The translations under genes were made by a program, and so were the position numbers. From the NCBI GenBank assembly GCA_026874595.1, contig CM049306.1, forward strand, positions 48,920,019-48,984,018: 64,000 bases of DNA, in the 5' to 3' direction. Positions 1 through 11,875 of this stretch are shown piece by piece. Within the stretch, counting starts at the first letter, position 1, and every line of letters begins with the position of its first letter. Source of the DNA: Sipunculus nudus (taxonomy: Eukaryota > Annelida > Sipuncula > Golfingiida > Sipunculidae). The notes below the pieces were generated by a model. It did not search any database. It was not told the origin of the DNA and saw nothing but the letters and a program-made list of their open reading frames with translations.

Positions 1-95
1 TATGAGACCCTCCGTATTTCTGAGGCACATTTTACTCTTTCTGCACCACCCGTTACCATGAGAGTAGTATCATCTGAATATTGCATGATTTTGAA
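1..95 (-). pseudogene. LINE reverse transcriptase fragment (YxDD box), runs off the window edge
   Basis: Reading the minus strand from about 95 to 1 gives an open frame with the segment MQYSDDTTLMVTGG, which matches the palm catalytic box (YADDT followed by a hydrophobic strand) of non-LTR retrotransposon reverse transcriptases. The first residue of the box is changed (YSDD instead of YADD). The frame is still open at base 1, so the rest of the domain lies outside the window. It lies just downstream, in the same orientation, of an ORF1-like segment. The endonuclease and the first half of the reverse transcriptase are missing between them, so this is either an internally deleted LINE or two relics side by side. 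Confidence 0.6.
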
Positions 96-174
96 ATGGA
101 CCAGGCGCATACCCAGGCCTGTTGTACTCTGTCTTCTCTATACAGCCTGCGCAGTAATTTAGAGTTTTCAGATG

Positions 175-459
175 TCATTTCCTCTTTAATTCTGTACCTG
201 GTCCCGTTAAGATTTTTCTTTGTTTCAGCACAAAGTCTCTCGTTCCTCTGTCACTGAATTTCACCAAAGTATCACGCACAGGTTTATCAGCTTTGCCTAC
301 GCGATGTGCCACTTGTACCATTGACATATTCAATTCACAGTTCAGGTGCTCATTCAGAGATCCACTGTCCACTGCGGCACAGCCTACATTCTCTTCTGCC
401 TTAATCCCAGTAATACGTAAAGAGTCTTTTCTGGAACATTTTTCATTTCTGTGTCTCAT
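175..459 (-). pseudogene. LINE ORF1-like fragment (RNA-binding, RRM-type)
   Basis: A 94-codon open frame on the minus strand resembles the RRM-like middle domain of LINE ORF1 proteins. Seen: an arginine-rich start followed by DSLRITGI (family pattern RRNNLRFxGI), then VAHRVGKADKPVRDTLVKF (family pattern AHRVG..KPR.I.VKF), then a basic DFVLKQRKIL segment. In the family this domain binds the element's own RNA in the ribonucleoprotein particle. The piece is about a third of a usual ORF1: the coiled-coil N terminus is absent. Identification is by pattern recognition only; the clade (CR1-, L1- or RTE-like) cannot be told. Confidence 0.6.
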
Positions 460-2867
460 GTATCATCTGCCACTTCAGTCGTATCTGAAATCTGAAAATT
501 TAACGCATTGAACAAAATAATAATACACAGAAACTTTAGGCGCCTGCTACATGCCACGAATATTGCCGATGTCAAATGCAAATTATATTAGAACCTATAA
601 AGTGTATCAATTTTAATCTAATTCAAATCATATTTAGTGGGCTATATATCATACTACATGACACTATCTGAAAACCTTTTTTGTTTTCCCAATCATTTTT
701 CTTTCTTACCTGAAATTGAATTTTAAATTTCTAATTCAATGAATAATATTCTGTTTCATTTTAAACCAGAAGGAAACATGGCGGGGAAATACGGAAAAAC
801 ATTGATTTGAGATACGGTCTTGCCTGTAAAAAATGTGTTTTTTTTACTGGTTGTTTTGAATCCTGTACCTTTAAAAATTTAACATTTTCTTTGATATCAA
901 AAGGTCCCCCCCCCCCCCAAAAAAAAAGAATAAATGTGGATTTCATAAATGCATATACCATTAGAAAGAACCAAAGGTATAAAATGATATCACTTTGTGG
1001 GGTCCAATGTCACATTTAAATATCTTTTGGGTTGATTTTATTTTAAGGTTTCTTGACAAGGGATAACCTTGGTGATCTCGCTGTGGTAAAAGTGCAATAT
1101 TACAAGGAGTTATGATGATTAAATGCACCAAGACGTTTTATGTCATAATGTAACGTGATAACAAAACCTAAGAAGACTCTGTCCTTCTCCAAGCTGCACT
1201 TTTGCTTTAAACTGCTTAAAATTCAGTACTGTTAACGGTTAGATCTATATATTTATGCATTCAATCAAACATCAAAAGATATATGCAATTATTTTTAATC
1301 TATTTATGAATGTTATTTTGCGATATTTTCCGCTCTTTTCATATATTTTTATTTGTTGGTCAGTGCGTCCTGCTTAACAGAAAATCATCATGAACAATTT
1401 CTTGCAGTTTTCTAAGGTTTTAGCCATTTCCCCCAGATTTTGACCAGTTTATATCTATATGTGCCATTTGAGTGGCGTGTGGTGAGATATTTGAATACTT
1501 AAGCTTGCCTGTGAAGATGGAGATAGCGTTACTTGGTGAACTCTAACTACTGCACCTAAACATCGTTTAAATTCTTGTTCATTCGTAAATGGAAACCACA
1601 TATATATAGCTGGTGGAGACCCGATGATTCTATAGACAAATGGAAGTACACAGCTGGAAAGCTAAATCAGTGGGCTTTACTCCCGACTCGCCACGGTATC
1701 ATCAGGCGCCAAATGCATCTACCATTTTTTTTTATTTCTGGTTGCCATGGAAACGCTTCAGGTCATTGTCCATAAAAATAGTCATACCATATAGCAGATG
1801 AAAACATCATTTGTGGGCAACCATGTTGACAGTGACGGTACATCGAAATAGGTTTCTCGTAATGAGTAATCGACGTTCTTAATGTGAGTACTATACTATT
1901 AACATTTGGTATATCTCAGTTGGGTATGGTTGGAATGTATTAAATTATTTTTCTCTGAAGTTGAAACAGCTGCAAATGTGTCGCAGGAAAGAGTATTCTA
2001 GTTCCCGGGCCTAACATGTATACGTACGGCCCGGAACCAGGACATTACATTAGAGTATATATTTTATAATACTCCGTATGCAAATTATGCACCTTCCTAT
2101 ATTCTACATCAGGTTTACTTGGGGGAATTCAAACCCCGATACACTCCATTTACTATAATACTCCGCATTCCCGTACCTTTCATTTCGGATTCTTCAAATC
2201 ACATGTGTATCCATCCGTATGTGTCAAGAGCGTTACTTGATACACGCGCTGTTTTTGTATTGTGCCACGTATGCATAGGTATATGCAAATTATTTAGAAA
2301 CGAAAGGAATGAAATGCTATTTATATAGATAAAACAGTTCTCACTGTATATAAAAAACACCATGTATGCGAATAAGCCTCTTTAATAACCGCGCTTGACG
2401 TATAGCAATGTAGGTAATTTGACAAGTATACCGCATTGTCAAGATCAAACATTTTGCGAATAATTTATTAACACACAGTTATGTAGCATTCATCATAATC
2501 AGAGAAACTGTTCAAGTTCTAGCTCACACACACATACACAAACAGAATCAACCAAAACAGTAAACCAACTTCCGCTTGGTGTTAAATATCCCACCAAGTG
2601 TCTCCCATCGCCTTATATTCAAACCCCATGAATCAATTACCCTTGTAAGTGGCCGCTTACTAGCTCAGTTTATTCTATTATACGACGTGACCCCGAAGAA
2701 TAAACGTTGCCAGGGAAATCCTTGAAAATCACCGCCGAGGGCATAAGAATACAATCACCAAGGTCGCAAGCGGATGTGTGCTGAAAACAGGTTAATAACG
2801 ATGATGTTATCTTTGTTATTTATCTATCGTGTTATCTCATAAAAGTAATGTAAATGGTTGACACCTT
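460..2867. other. No gene seen; AT-rich sequence with one poly-C/poly-A tract
   Basis: All frames are short and none shows a family motif. The only structured sequence is a C-run followed by an A-run near 905-928 and scattered TA-rich stretches. No splice-bounded open exon or promoter could be supported. Confidence 0.5.
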
Positions 2868-2879
2868 TTGAAAAAGACT

Positions 2880-2950
2880 AGCTGTGTGTGGGTTCTTGTA
2901 CACAAGCTTTCGGGTGCTCGGTCCCCTTCCTCAGGTGTAAATCTCATACT
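2880..2950 (-). repeat. Possible Penelope-like or LINE tail motif
   Basis: On the minus strand this stretch has the arrangement CCTGAGGA, a GGGG..CACCC hairpin, CGAAAGC, then a TGT-rich segment. The same layout occurs at 37,080-37,152 (minus) and, decayed, at 30,778-30,856 (plus). I associate such 'TGA(N)GA - hairpin - GAAA' tails with retroelement 3' ends in metazoan genomes, but no reverse transcriptase is attached here. The call is tentative. Confidence 0.3.
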
Positions 2951-3682
2951 GATACTCATTTACTCATGTCACTACTTTTTTTCGTCAGGTTCCGTCGAGA
3001 TATTATTATTCAAGTTTAACACCAGCGGTAGCATATTTATAAAATATACGCTTTCATTGATGCTTTAGGGCTTTACATTGGGTGACAGTTTATTTTGACT
3101 GAGGCTGCAGACAGACATGAGATGATTAATCAATTTTTAATTTCATGAGCTTTCAAGATCATAGTCATTGTATGTCAAGTTGTTGGAAAATCTTTAAATT
3201 CTCGAAGGTATTTACTTCCTTTTAAGGTCCAGTTGTTATTTGATGAGTTTCTTTTAACAGTTTACTGGCCCTAGCTTTTATGAGGTAAAATGAAAATATG
3301 ACCAGTGAACTTTAAAACTGGTGAAAAAATGTATTTTTAATGGATATAAAAATGTCATGTGAATCTCTATGGGCTATGAGCGACAACCTGTCAATAACCG
3401 AGATACTGTGGTAGTTATTTAAACACTTAAATGCATTTTACACGGGTCAAGCAGAAGAAATGAAAAAAAACAAAAAAAAAACACGGAAACAACACTGATG
3501 AGCGTATATTTGGAAATGCAGGAAAAAAAACTTGTGTTCCCACAAACATCTGCCTTGTTAAACTGGATATGTTAAAGTGGATATGGATAGCGTTAAAACC
3601 TGTGCTGTCCAGTAGCGTTAATTTATCTTCAAGGATCGGGGATGACTCGCAGAGTTTGGGGGGGGGGGGGGCAGGCGTAACA

Positions 3683-3708
3683 ATATATATATATATATAT
3701 ATATATAT
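3683..3708. repeat. (TA)n microsatellite inside hAT copy 1, left of the LTR
   Basis: Uninterrupted TA dinucleotides that abut the LTR terminus. The array resumes on the other side at 4540-4588, so the LTR landed inside it. Confidence 0.9.
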
Positions 3709-4539
3709 TGTTACGGAACCTAATATCAACAGATCACTTATGCGTCAGGAACATAATTTTTGTAATGGAGAAAAAAATCAGATTCTGTAACACTAGGCAG
3801 CGTGAAATATCTAGGGGAATGAATAAAGAAGTCAGTGTTATTTTGTTAACAAATAACCATAACTTATTCTTAAAACAACCCTAACATTACAATACACTAA
3901 ATCAATACAATTATACAGTGTAACATAAGTATAACAACAAATCAATACAATCACACAGTAAAATAAACAAAGTGCACAGTACCTGGATACCACCATTGTC
4001 ACAGCGATAAGTCCTTTAAAATGTATAAGCCGGATTAAGAGTTTACACAAATTGTCTCGGAGAATAACAGTCCAATGTAAAGCTCTTGTAACAATCCAGA
4101 AACTAAACTGAAGACCAAATAAGATTCGTCACAAAATCCAGAAGAAAATCTGAAGAAAATCTATAATTGCCGCACTTATCGGAATAGGTCCCACAAACTG
4201 ACATACACGCTTCTGTGTCCGCTGGAATATTCTCTCACCTCTCTCTCGGCTCTAAAACACAGCCCCTTTTATATAACTTCCATTGCACGAACATTCTAAA
4301 GAATCTAACACATTACACACGCGTTACATGAACCATCTAGAAAAACGAATGCCGTGTCTCTACATATCAAGGTTCACACGTCAGCCGACCCGGCTCGGCC
4401 AGGCGAGAAAGCCCCAAGCTAGCACGACAACGAGAGTTCAACCAGTACGGATACAACTGAGATTGCAATACCAAGCCAGGCGAGGCCGTTACAACACGAG
4501 TTACGCCCGTGTCGCACAATAAAAAATACATCTGTAACA
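3709..4539 (-). mobile_element. Solo LTR of the resident Ty3/gypsy-type family
   Basis: On the plus strand it starts TGTTACGGAACC and ends CTGTAACA. It aligns throughout, in reverse orientation, with the 3' LTR at 41,567-42,354. Both ends abut the motif ATAT in a TA array, consistent with a 4-bp target duplication. On its coding (minus) strand it keeps a TATATAAAAGGGG-type TATA box and the AATAAA region seen in the other copies. No internal element sequence remains, so it probably arose by recombination between two LTRs. It shares an internal segment (GTATTGCAATCTCAGTTG) with the copy at 13,254 that the 41.6 and 54.9 kb copies lack, so at least two LTR subfamilies are present. Confidence 0.9.
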
Positions 4540-4546
4540 ATATATA

Positions 4547-4581
<35 letters not shown>

Positions 4582-4900
4582 TATACCTTTTTATTGTCTG
4601 TGTGACATATCAAATTTATATCAATTAAGTATATGGTTTTAGAAAATAAGGTATATGTTAATTCTAAACCATTAAGATATAATATTATATAGTAGACTCA
4701 TAATGGATCCAATGTCTATAATTCTATTTATTAATATATTTCATTTGAAATATATAAATATTATTCTCTGAATAGTAGGGGTTGGGGGGGTGGGGTGGAT
4801 GGATGATTACATTGACCAACCCCTTCCAAAACGTGGGGGGGATATATACCCCCATCCCCCCTATGGGTATATATCCCCCTCCCCCATATTGACGCCCCTG

Positions 4901-6804
4901 GTGCTGTCCCTATCAGCCCCGCGGGAACATTTGGCTGGCTGATTACCTGGCTGATTTCCAACCCTGGTACTCTCCGTTTATAAGGCCATGGCGTAAACCG
5001 CTGACCGGCGCCCCGACCTTGAGAACGGATTCTCAGAGGATCCCACCATTGATTCTTGGGGTGAGGACACTAATTTATATGACACGACAATTAGGATTGA
5101 TTGCAAAGGGGAAAATCAAGGCTAAGGTCACTTTAATCAGATTGTATGGCTCATTGTTGACGTGAACGTCATAGAAAGGGGGACATATTGATGGTGTGGG
5201 CGGACGTAATCTGTAATTGACCATATAAGTTTATAAATTAAGCATTGAAGCATTGAGTCTTGCGGAGATGAACACTACTGGTTGAACTGCTAGACTCTGT
5301 CCGGAATATAAATGTCATTAACAGTATTGTAGTTTCTAACACTTGAACAAAATAATACAATATCATTTAACTGAACATATTAAAGCAAAACATGTTGTTG
5401 TCGTCCAATTTATGAATATGTATTTTTTTAATTTGTCGTAAACAGTTTCAATTTGTACTTCTTTTTAAAAAAAATGTAAAGCTAAAGATAGTAATTGTTT
5501 CAAGAGACAAAAGATAAACATTCATATTTGATCAATTGTTTGACAACAACGCATGCGCATAAGATTTGCCATTATTGGTGTTATGCAAATAGGAGCGATG
5601 ACAAAAAATAGTATTAATGACAGAAAAAACACCATGCAGTCAACAAACGTTTTGTGACTGTGTTTTAATGATAAAATATATATATACAAAAAGGACCAAC
5701 TTTACGTGTTAAATAGGGGGAGGAAAAGACTGCGGAGTTTGAAAGTGCAAGTACACTGTGTGGATCAAGACCTTAAGCATCTTGCTTCCTATGCCGCTGG
5801 AAGTAATGTAAACGCCTGACGATGGACCCCACTGTTTGTACCTAATATTGGGGTGAGCTTAACTTAGGTTTTCTATTCATGGAGCCTCGGGCCATGTTGC
5901 TTTATTGAAGTTTGGCGTGATATGAGGAATAAACCTGTAGGATGAAGAGTGTGTATTTCATGAAGGAATCCCGTCTGTTCTTTAGGATTCTTATTTCCCT
6001 CGGGAAATATATCAGCGCCTGTGTCACATTACCTCGTGTGTCGAATATTGCAAACAGAATGTGTGAACAGAGAAGCGGTTAACGTGATTGATCAGTCCTG
6101 TCTTTGAAAAGAGCGGCTCAAGTCCCATACTAGATACATGCTGCTCTCCTTACCCCAAGACCTTGATCGATGAGGCCCTCGAGTACACTAACAGAGCGCA
6201 CATGCCTCAGCTGACACAGAAATCATGCGAGATTCCGCATCTCATTTTTATCGCCAATTTCTTATTACCTCAAATTCAGCCCTTTAAAAAGAAACAGAAA
6301 CCGCCACTGCGGCACTGGGTTTTTCACAAAAAAGGGCAATATTTATGTTATACCTTAATTGAAATACCTTCGATATTAGTAAACAAAAAGGGTACGCTTT
6401 GCATTTTTAGTCCGGGTTGCTTGGCTAATAGCTAAGACATGAACACACAAAAGCAAGTAGCTTTTTAGTGAAAAACCAATAATATCTTTGTCTGCCTGAT
6501 TTTTTACCAAATAACAATGGTTGGTAAGTATTTGTAAAGATACTAAAAGGGTAAAAATCAAGAGCTTGTGATTAAGGGAAGCAGGAAGTGCAAAACAAGA
6601 GTAATACAACGACTAAATCCAAAGGTATGACAATAAAAATCTAATACACTAAGATAGCAGTATCGCCTGGAGCCTGGATGTGACAGACATAAATTGTTCT
6701 TCTTTATTTTCCGAGTGTTGTGTCGTTTCATATGCCACTTCATTAGTCTATGCATGTATCTGTACTTGAGATACACATGTTTTGTGATATAGTGATTAGT
6801 TTAA
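4901..6804. other. No gene seen
   Basis: Unique-looking AT-rich sequence. A frame at 6088-6435 is open for 115 codons but has no recognisable motif and no supporting signals, so I do not call it a gene. Confidence 0.5.
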
Positions 6805-7120
6805 GGAAAAAAATTACCAGAGCCAAAATGTAGGAGAAGAACAAAGAAAGAAATAAGGAAAAGAAATGAAGGCAGAAATAAAGAGAAAAAAGTAAAGAAA
6901 TGGGAACATGCAGGACGAAGAATTTGAGAGAAAAGGAAGGCATTGACGAAAGGAAAGATGAAAAAAGAAATAATGAAAATGAGGGAGATATAAATAACTG
7001 AGAGACATTGCAAAACAGAAAAAAGGAAGAAAAATGATTTAAGAAAGGAAAAAATTAAATGTTAATAATGAAGTTATGATGATATAAAAAGAAAGGACAA
7101 GAAAGGAACTAAAAAACAAT
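6805..7120. repeat. Long purine-rich (A/G) strand-asymmetric tract
   Basis: For about 300 bases the plus strand is almost all A and G, in irregular GAAA, AAGG and AGAA units rather than a clean tandem repeat. The overlapping minus-strand open frames rich in Phe, Leu and Ser are artefacts of this composition. Confidence 0.75.
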
Positions 7121-7125
7121 CAAAA

Positions 7126-9050
7126 GCAGGCGCGGATTTAAAGTATTTATATTTTATTTGTTCATATGCCTTTTGCACGGGATTTTTATCCTAGTGGAAG
7201 GCTTGCGCTGCCTATGGTGTATTGGGCCGCAGTCATTGCCCGTTGTGAGATCGAACCTTGGCATTAGCTCTTGATATTCCGCTGTTCCGGTTACCCGGAA
7301 ACCCTGGTGCTGCATACTGACGGGGTGTCTGATTGTGAATCGGAAGAGATAATTGACATCATTTCCTTTTTCCATCAGAGTTGGTGGGTTTTTATTCCGG
7401 AACCTGACATCAAATCGTTACTTAAAGCTAGGGTAAATTATCGAGCGAAGGGGAGGCAACTGTGGACAGATTCCCATCTGGTGGATATCTGAATGGTGTC
7501 GCATCGGCTTGGGACACGGTGACACCATACTGTAAGCTCACCAATTAAATTAATGTGCCTGTTTCGTAGGTAACAAGACTCATTTCGTAGACAGGATAAT
7601 TAAAGCTTAGGCCCTACAAAAGTAATTATTGTTCTAGGGATTCGCCATCCCATTTTTCGTGGATCATTTTTTATGCAGACCGATAAAGAATCATGAAGGC
7701 CAGGTCCTTGTTAATGTTGCTGATGCGTGCTATAGCACAGATTCTCTAAAAGAATTCCTAAAGGTATGGAAAATGGTCTAATTCTTGTGTTTATCATATA
7801 CACTATTTTAGTAACTGGGTTATCTGTTTTAATATTCTAGGCTAGCTAGCACAATTCTACTTATTTTTTCTCAACTGGTAATTAAAGAAAAAAATATTAA
7901 AATATCGTAAAAACTTTTTTAACCAGAGTCCGCAGAACAATATCTTTGTGTGGCCCTATTTAGACCTGATCGCCTTTCATATACAAATGAATTATTCCGT
8001 TACCCTTTCCGTACCATAAATTCCACTTTCCGTATTATTCCGTTCCTCTTTCCATTTTATTCCATTCCCCTTTCCATATGATTTTGTTCCTCCCTGAATG
8101 GTTGAACTCTGCCATTTGAGATCTGATTATTTTCCTCAGGTTAATAACGCCCGAAAAATCTACAATTATAGTGTTGGTTTATTTATGTATAATATTAATA
8201 ATGAAATGTTACCTTTAATTGTTTTTTAATTATATCCCAAATTAGAAGAATGCTTTTTTTCCATGTGCCAATATCTAAAACTGCAGCCTTCAGTGAAACT
8301 ATATAATTCAAAGCAGTTGGAATTTGGAACAATTTTATTAAAGATATCAATCCTTGATGTGCAATATCAACATTTAAACGTCGTGTGAAAGAATCGTATA
8401 AATATGTCATATGTCAAATGATTGTTTTCTCGGTATTGCAAAAAAGTTTAATTTTAGTTTTCTTATTGCACAGTGCCTGCACCATATAACCTACTATATC
8501 TAATGTTTATACTGAGAGGACATATACTCTGTGAGTCAGTTCTCTTTGACACAGGAATAACTATATATAAATGAACTGTTTTATGTACAATGTTTATATT
8601 CTTGTGCCAATAAATGAAATGAAATAACAAAAATAATAATTGAATTGAGAATCGCAACCTCCGCTCGATACTGGTCGTAGGAAGTTTAGACCACAAACTT
8701 CATTTTATGTAACAGAATTTTTATTAGACACGCAAATTAACGTTTTCTTCAAATGATGTGACTGGTATATCAGTTTATATTAGCTTATCGTGAGGCAAGA
8801 AAAAAGTAACAAAATCGTGACTTAATTACCTGTCAGAGTTAAAAAAAAGTTTAATTAAGTCATTTTCTTTCGATCTAGTTTAACCTGATGGCATTTAGAG
8901 TTCATGCCCACACATCAATATTTCAATTTAGACAGTCACGACTAAAAGCAAATCGGTATCGTTACAATTACTGTGTTTTACAGAGTGCATTTTGTTGATA
9001 ATGATAAGAATAAAGAAAACATGGGATGGAACAGCCAAAGTACTCAGGTA
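7126..9050. other. No gene seen; possible hAT left terminus at the start
   Basis: The sequence CAGGCGCGGATTTA at about 7126 resembles a hAT left end, but no partner end or target duplication was found. At 7985-8095 there is pyrimidine-rich sequence with repeated TTCCATT/TTCCGTT units. Nothing else is recognisable. Confidence 0.35.
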
Positions 9051-9131
9051 CATTGGCGTCAATATCTCTTCAAGGATAGGGGATGACCCGCAGGCGTGGG
9101 AAGGTAATCAAAGTTCGGAAACATTTTTTAA

Positions 9132-9181
<50 letters not shown>

Positions 9182-9478
9182 CTCTGTGTGTACCTTTTAT
9201 TGTCTGTGTGACATATGTCAAATATATTACAAATCAGTAAAATGTTACTGAACAGGTATTATGTTTCCAGTACATCCAAATATAAAGGTTAATTCTAAAC
9301 TTAAAAATTTCATAGTAATTTGAGAAAATGAACCAAAGTTTATAAATCTAATTATTAATATATATAAAATCATCATCTGAATATCAGGGGAGATGTTTAC
9401 TTTGGCCATCCCCCCTTGCAAGAAAATGGGGGAGGGGGGTTTATATACCCCCATCCACCCCCTGTATTGACGCCCCTG
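9051..9478. mobile_element. Non-autonomous hAT element, copy 2
   Basis: The left end CATTGGCGTCAATA and right end TATTGACGCCCCTG are inverted copies of each other. The body aligns with copy 1: a shared CAAGGATNGGGGATGAC segment near the left end, a central (TA)n, the segment ATTGTCTGTGTGACATAT right of it, then a C-rich TATATACCCCCATCC stretch near the right end. Length is about 428 bp with no open frame. Unlike copy 1 no clean 8-bp duplication remains outside the ends, so it is older or its flank was rearranged. Confidence 0.7.
9135..9173. repeat. (TA)n microsatellite inside hAT copy 2
   Basis: Central TA array at the same relative place as in copy 1. Here it is uninterrupted, so it shows the unfilled state of the site into which an LTR inserted in copy 1. 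Confidence 0.9.
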
Positions 9479-9682
9479 TTGGGGAATATCCTTTGACTTA
9501 TTTTGTACTTTTAAGATTTAACTTTAAAAAAAATAAATGGAGGAATCTCCTTTACTAAAGATTGATTTCTTCTTATTAAAATAAAATTGCAGACACCAAT
9601 AAATCTGTATGTTCAGTTTTGTTCCCCAAACCGTACCATCACATGGTGTCAAAGATGTTCCTAAGCCAATACATGAAAAAAA

Positions 9683-11188
9683 CTAGATGTGTCGGAACGA
9701 CACGAATGCCCCCGCCTGGGGCAAATTAGAAATATTTGTTAAATTTTGAAAATTTTTTTAAGTTCAGGAGGTGTCGTATGGTCAAAAGTAGGTCAACAAG
9801 GGCAAAATGCAAACTTGATCTGTAACTGGTCATTATCAAGCAACACACCAAAAATCAGGCCAGTATCTGCAGGCATTGTGAAAAAAAGTCCATACATGTG
9901 CATTTTCCATATTTAGGAGCCGTAAAACAATTAAAAGTAGGTCAACTGGGACGAAACGCCGACTCGATCTGTAACTGTTATTATCTGACCACACATAAAA
10001 AAAATCAGGGTGGTATCTGCAGGCATTGAGGAAAAAATGTCCGTACTTATGCATTTGTTATGAAAATTTCTATTTTTCATGAAACGTTCTATGTTCAGGA
10101 GCAGTCAAATGGTCAAAAGTAGGTCAACTGGGACAAAACAAAAACTCGATCTGTAACTGGTCATTATCTGCCTACACACCAAAAATCAGGCCCGTATCTG
10201 CAGGCACTGCGAAAAAAAGTCTGTACATGTGCACTTTTTAATGAAATTTTCTAAGTTAGAGCACCGTCAAACGCTCAAAAGTAGGTCAACTGGGACAAAA
10301 CGTGAACTCGATCTGTAACTCATCATTATCTGCCCACACACCAAAAATCAGGCCAATATCTGCAGGCATTGCGAAAAAAAGTCCGTACATGTGTATTTGT
10401 CATGGAAATTTATATTTTTCATGAAATTTTCTATGTTCAGGAGCCGTAAAACGGTCAAAAGTAGGTCAACTGGGACAAAATGCAAACTCCATCTGTAACT
10501 GGTTAATATCTGCCCACACCCCAAAAATCAGGCCAATATCTGCAGGCATTGCGAAAAAAAGTCCGTACATGGGTACTTATCATGAAATTTCATATTATTC
10601 ATGAAATTTTCTGTTTAGGAGCTGTAATTTAAAACGGTCAAAAGTAGGTTAACCAGGACGAAACGCAAACTCGATCTGTAACAGGTCTATATCTGCCCAC
10701 ACACCAAAAATTAGGCCAATATCTGCAGGCATTGCGAAAAAAAGTCCGTACATGTGTATTTGTCATGAAAATTTCTATTTTTCATGAAATTTACGAAGTT
10801 AAGGAGCCGTAAAACGGCCAAAATTAAATCAACCGGAACAAAACGCGAACTCGATCTGTAACTGGTCAATATCTGCCCACACACCAAAAATTAGGCCAAT
10901 ATCTGCAGGCATTGCGAAAAAAAGTCCGTACATGTGTATTTGTCATGAAAATTTCTATTTTTCATGAAATTTTCTAAGTTTAGGAGCCGTAAAACGGTCA
11001 AAATTAGGTCAACCGGGACGAAACGCGAACTCGATCTGTAACAGGTCTATATCTGCCCACACACAAAAAAATAAGGTTAATATCTGCAGGCATTGCGAAA
11101 AAAAGTCCGTACAACTGTTTGATTTCGGAAGGACGGAATGACGGACATGGGTAAAACTATATGCCCCGGCCACTTTGTGGCGGGGGCA
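9683..11188. mobile_element. Helitron-like / pearl-type non-autonomous element with central tandem repeats
   Basis: The left boundary has CTAG, then a perfect hairpin GTGTCG-GAA-CGACAC (9689-9703), then a second palindrome TGCCCC...GGGGCA (9707-9723). The right boundary has an 11-bp stem with one mismatch, at 11,163-11,187, which contains GGCGGGGGCAT, the inverse of ATGCCCCCGCC at the left. Between them lie about eight tandem units. On the minus strand the left end reads hairpin - AT - CTAG - T, like a Helitron 3' terminus, though the spacing is shorter than usual. This architecture (subterminal inverted repeats, central tandem array, hairpins) is that described for Helentron-associated and bivalve pearl elements. 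No helicase or Rep coding sequence is present. Confidence 0.6.
9740..11115 (+). repeat. Tandem array of ~180-bp units (about 8 copies)
   Basis: The anchor motif AAAAGTAGGTCAAC (or close variants) recurs near 9786, 9933, 10,115, 10,276, 10,456, 10,639, 10,818 and 10,998. Spacing is about 180 bp for most units and about 150-160 bp for the first and third. Each unit also has CTCGATCTGTAACTGG, CCAAAAATCAGGCC and ATCTGCAGGCATTGCG segments. The short units lack one of two ATGAAAATTTCTATTTTTC-like pieces, which are themselves a small internal duplication. Confidence 0.9.
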
Positions 11189-11189
11189 T

Positions 11190-11875
11190 AAAAATAGTGT
11201 CCTATCTGAGTAATGTAAAATAAAAGTATCTGGAGCTTACTGTAATCTGACGACCACTCAATTAATCCGTCCACCCCATTTCCGACGACTGTTGTGTATG
11301 GTCCCGTGACTCGATATCATAACAAACATACCTTTATTCACTACGATACCCGCTGCTGCGGAACGCATAATTGCCTCCGCCAGGAGGTATGCGTTAATCC
11401 CCGTTCTTGTGTGTTTGTAGTCTCGTTTGTTCAAAATATAACTCAAGCAATCATAAACAGATTCTCATGAAATTTTCAGGACATTTCGGGTGAGAACTGA
11501 TTAGATTTTGATGTGGATCCGGCATACGATCTGGATTCATGAAAGTTATCGTGAAATATTCATAAAAAGGAGTCATATCTGCATGGATGAACCTGGGAAT
11601 ATGGGTTAAATTAGTGAATGAAAATAAGGGTTTGATGCATCCAACAATAGGGACCCCCCCCCCCCTTATATTTAACTAGATATATACATGGAGCCGTATA
11701 TATTTCAGTTGATACGGTTATCCTTGCGTCGATATCATACAGCGGAGAGTTGACATCTGCGTTTTAGGGGTGTCCGGATGCTAATCTGATTTCAAATCAC
11801 TGTCTTGGTAACAAAATCAGCTGTCATGGTGACTATGATCCGTGGGATCCAGACTGAAATATATCCGGCTCTTTC
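11190..11875. other. No gene seen
   Basis: Mixed-composition sequence with a C-run at about 11,655-11,666. No family motif recognised. Confidence 0.5.

Larger units (their letters stand above)
3610..4900. mobile_element. Non-autonomous hAT element, copy 1 (interrupted by a solo LTR)
   Basis: The left end begins CAGTAGCGTTAAT at 3610 and the right end finishes ATTGACGCCCCTG at 4900. As inverted termini they match at 11 of 13 bases. Directly outside both ends is the 8-bp sequence GTGCTGTC (3602-3609 and 4901-4908). An 8-bp duplication with CAG...CTG ends is the signature of the hAT superfamily. Without the nested LTR (3709-4539) the element is about 460 bp and has no coding capacity. It has an internal G-run, a central (TA)n microsatellite and a C-rich right part. 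Two further copies lie at 9051-9478 and about 16,781-17,566. Confidence 0.8.

Noticed and set aside
6743-7013. Leu/Phe-rich minus-strand frames resembling membrane proteins
   Set aside because: They come from the purine-rich tract read in reverse; three frames look alike, which real coding would not.
7154-7375. GGTTCGATCTC on the minus strand as a tRNA B box
   Set aside because: No A box at tRNA distance and no pairing stems.
9051-9478. 8-bp target duplication around hAT copy 2
   Set aside because: CTCAGGTA on the left does not match TTGGGGAA on the right; reported without duplication.
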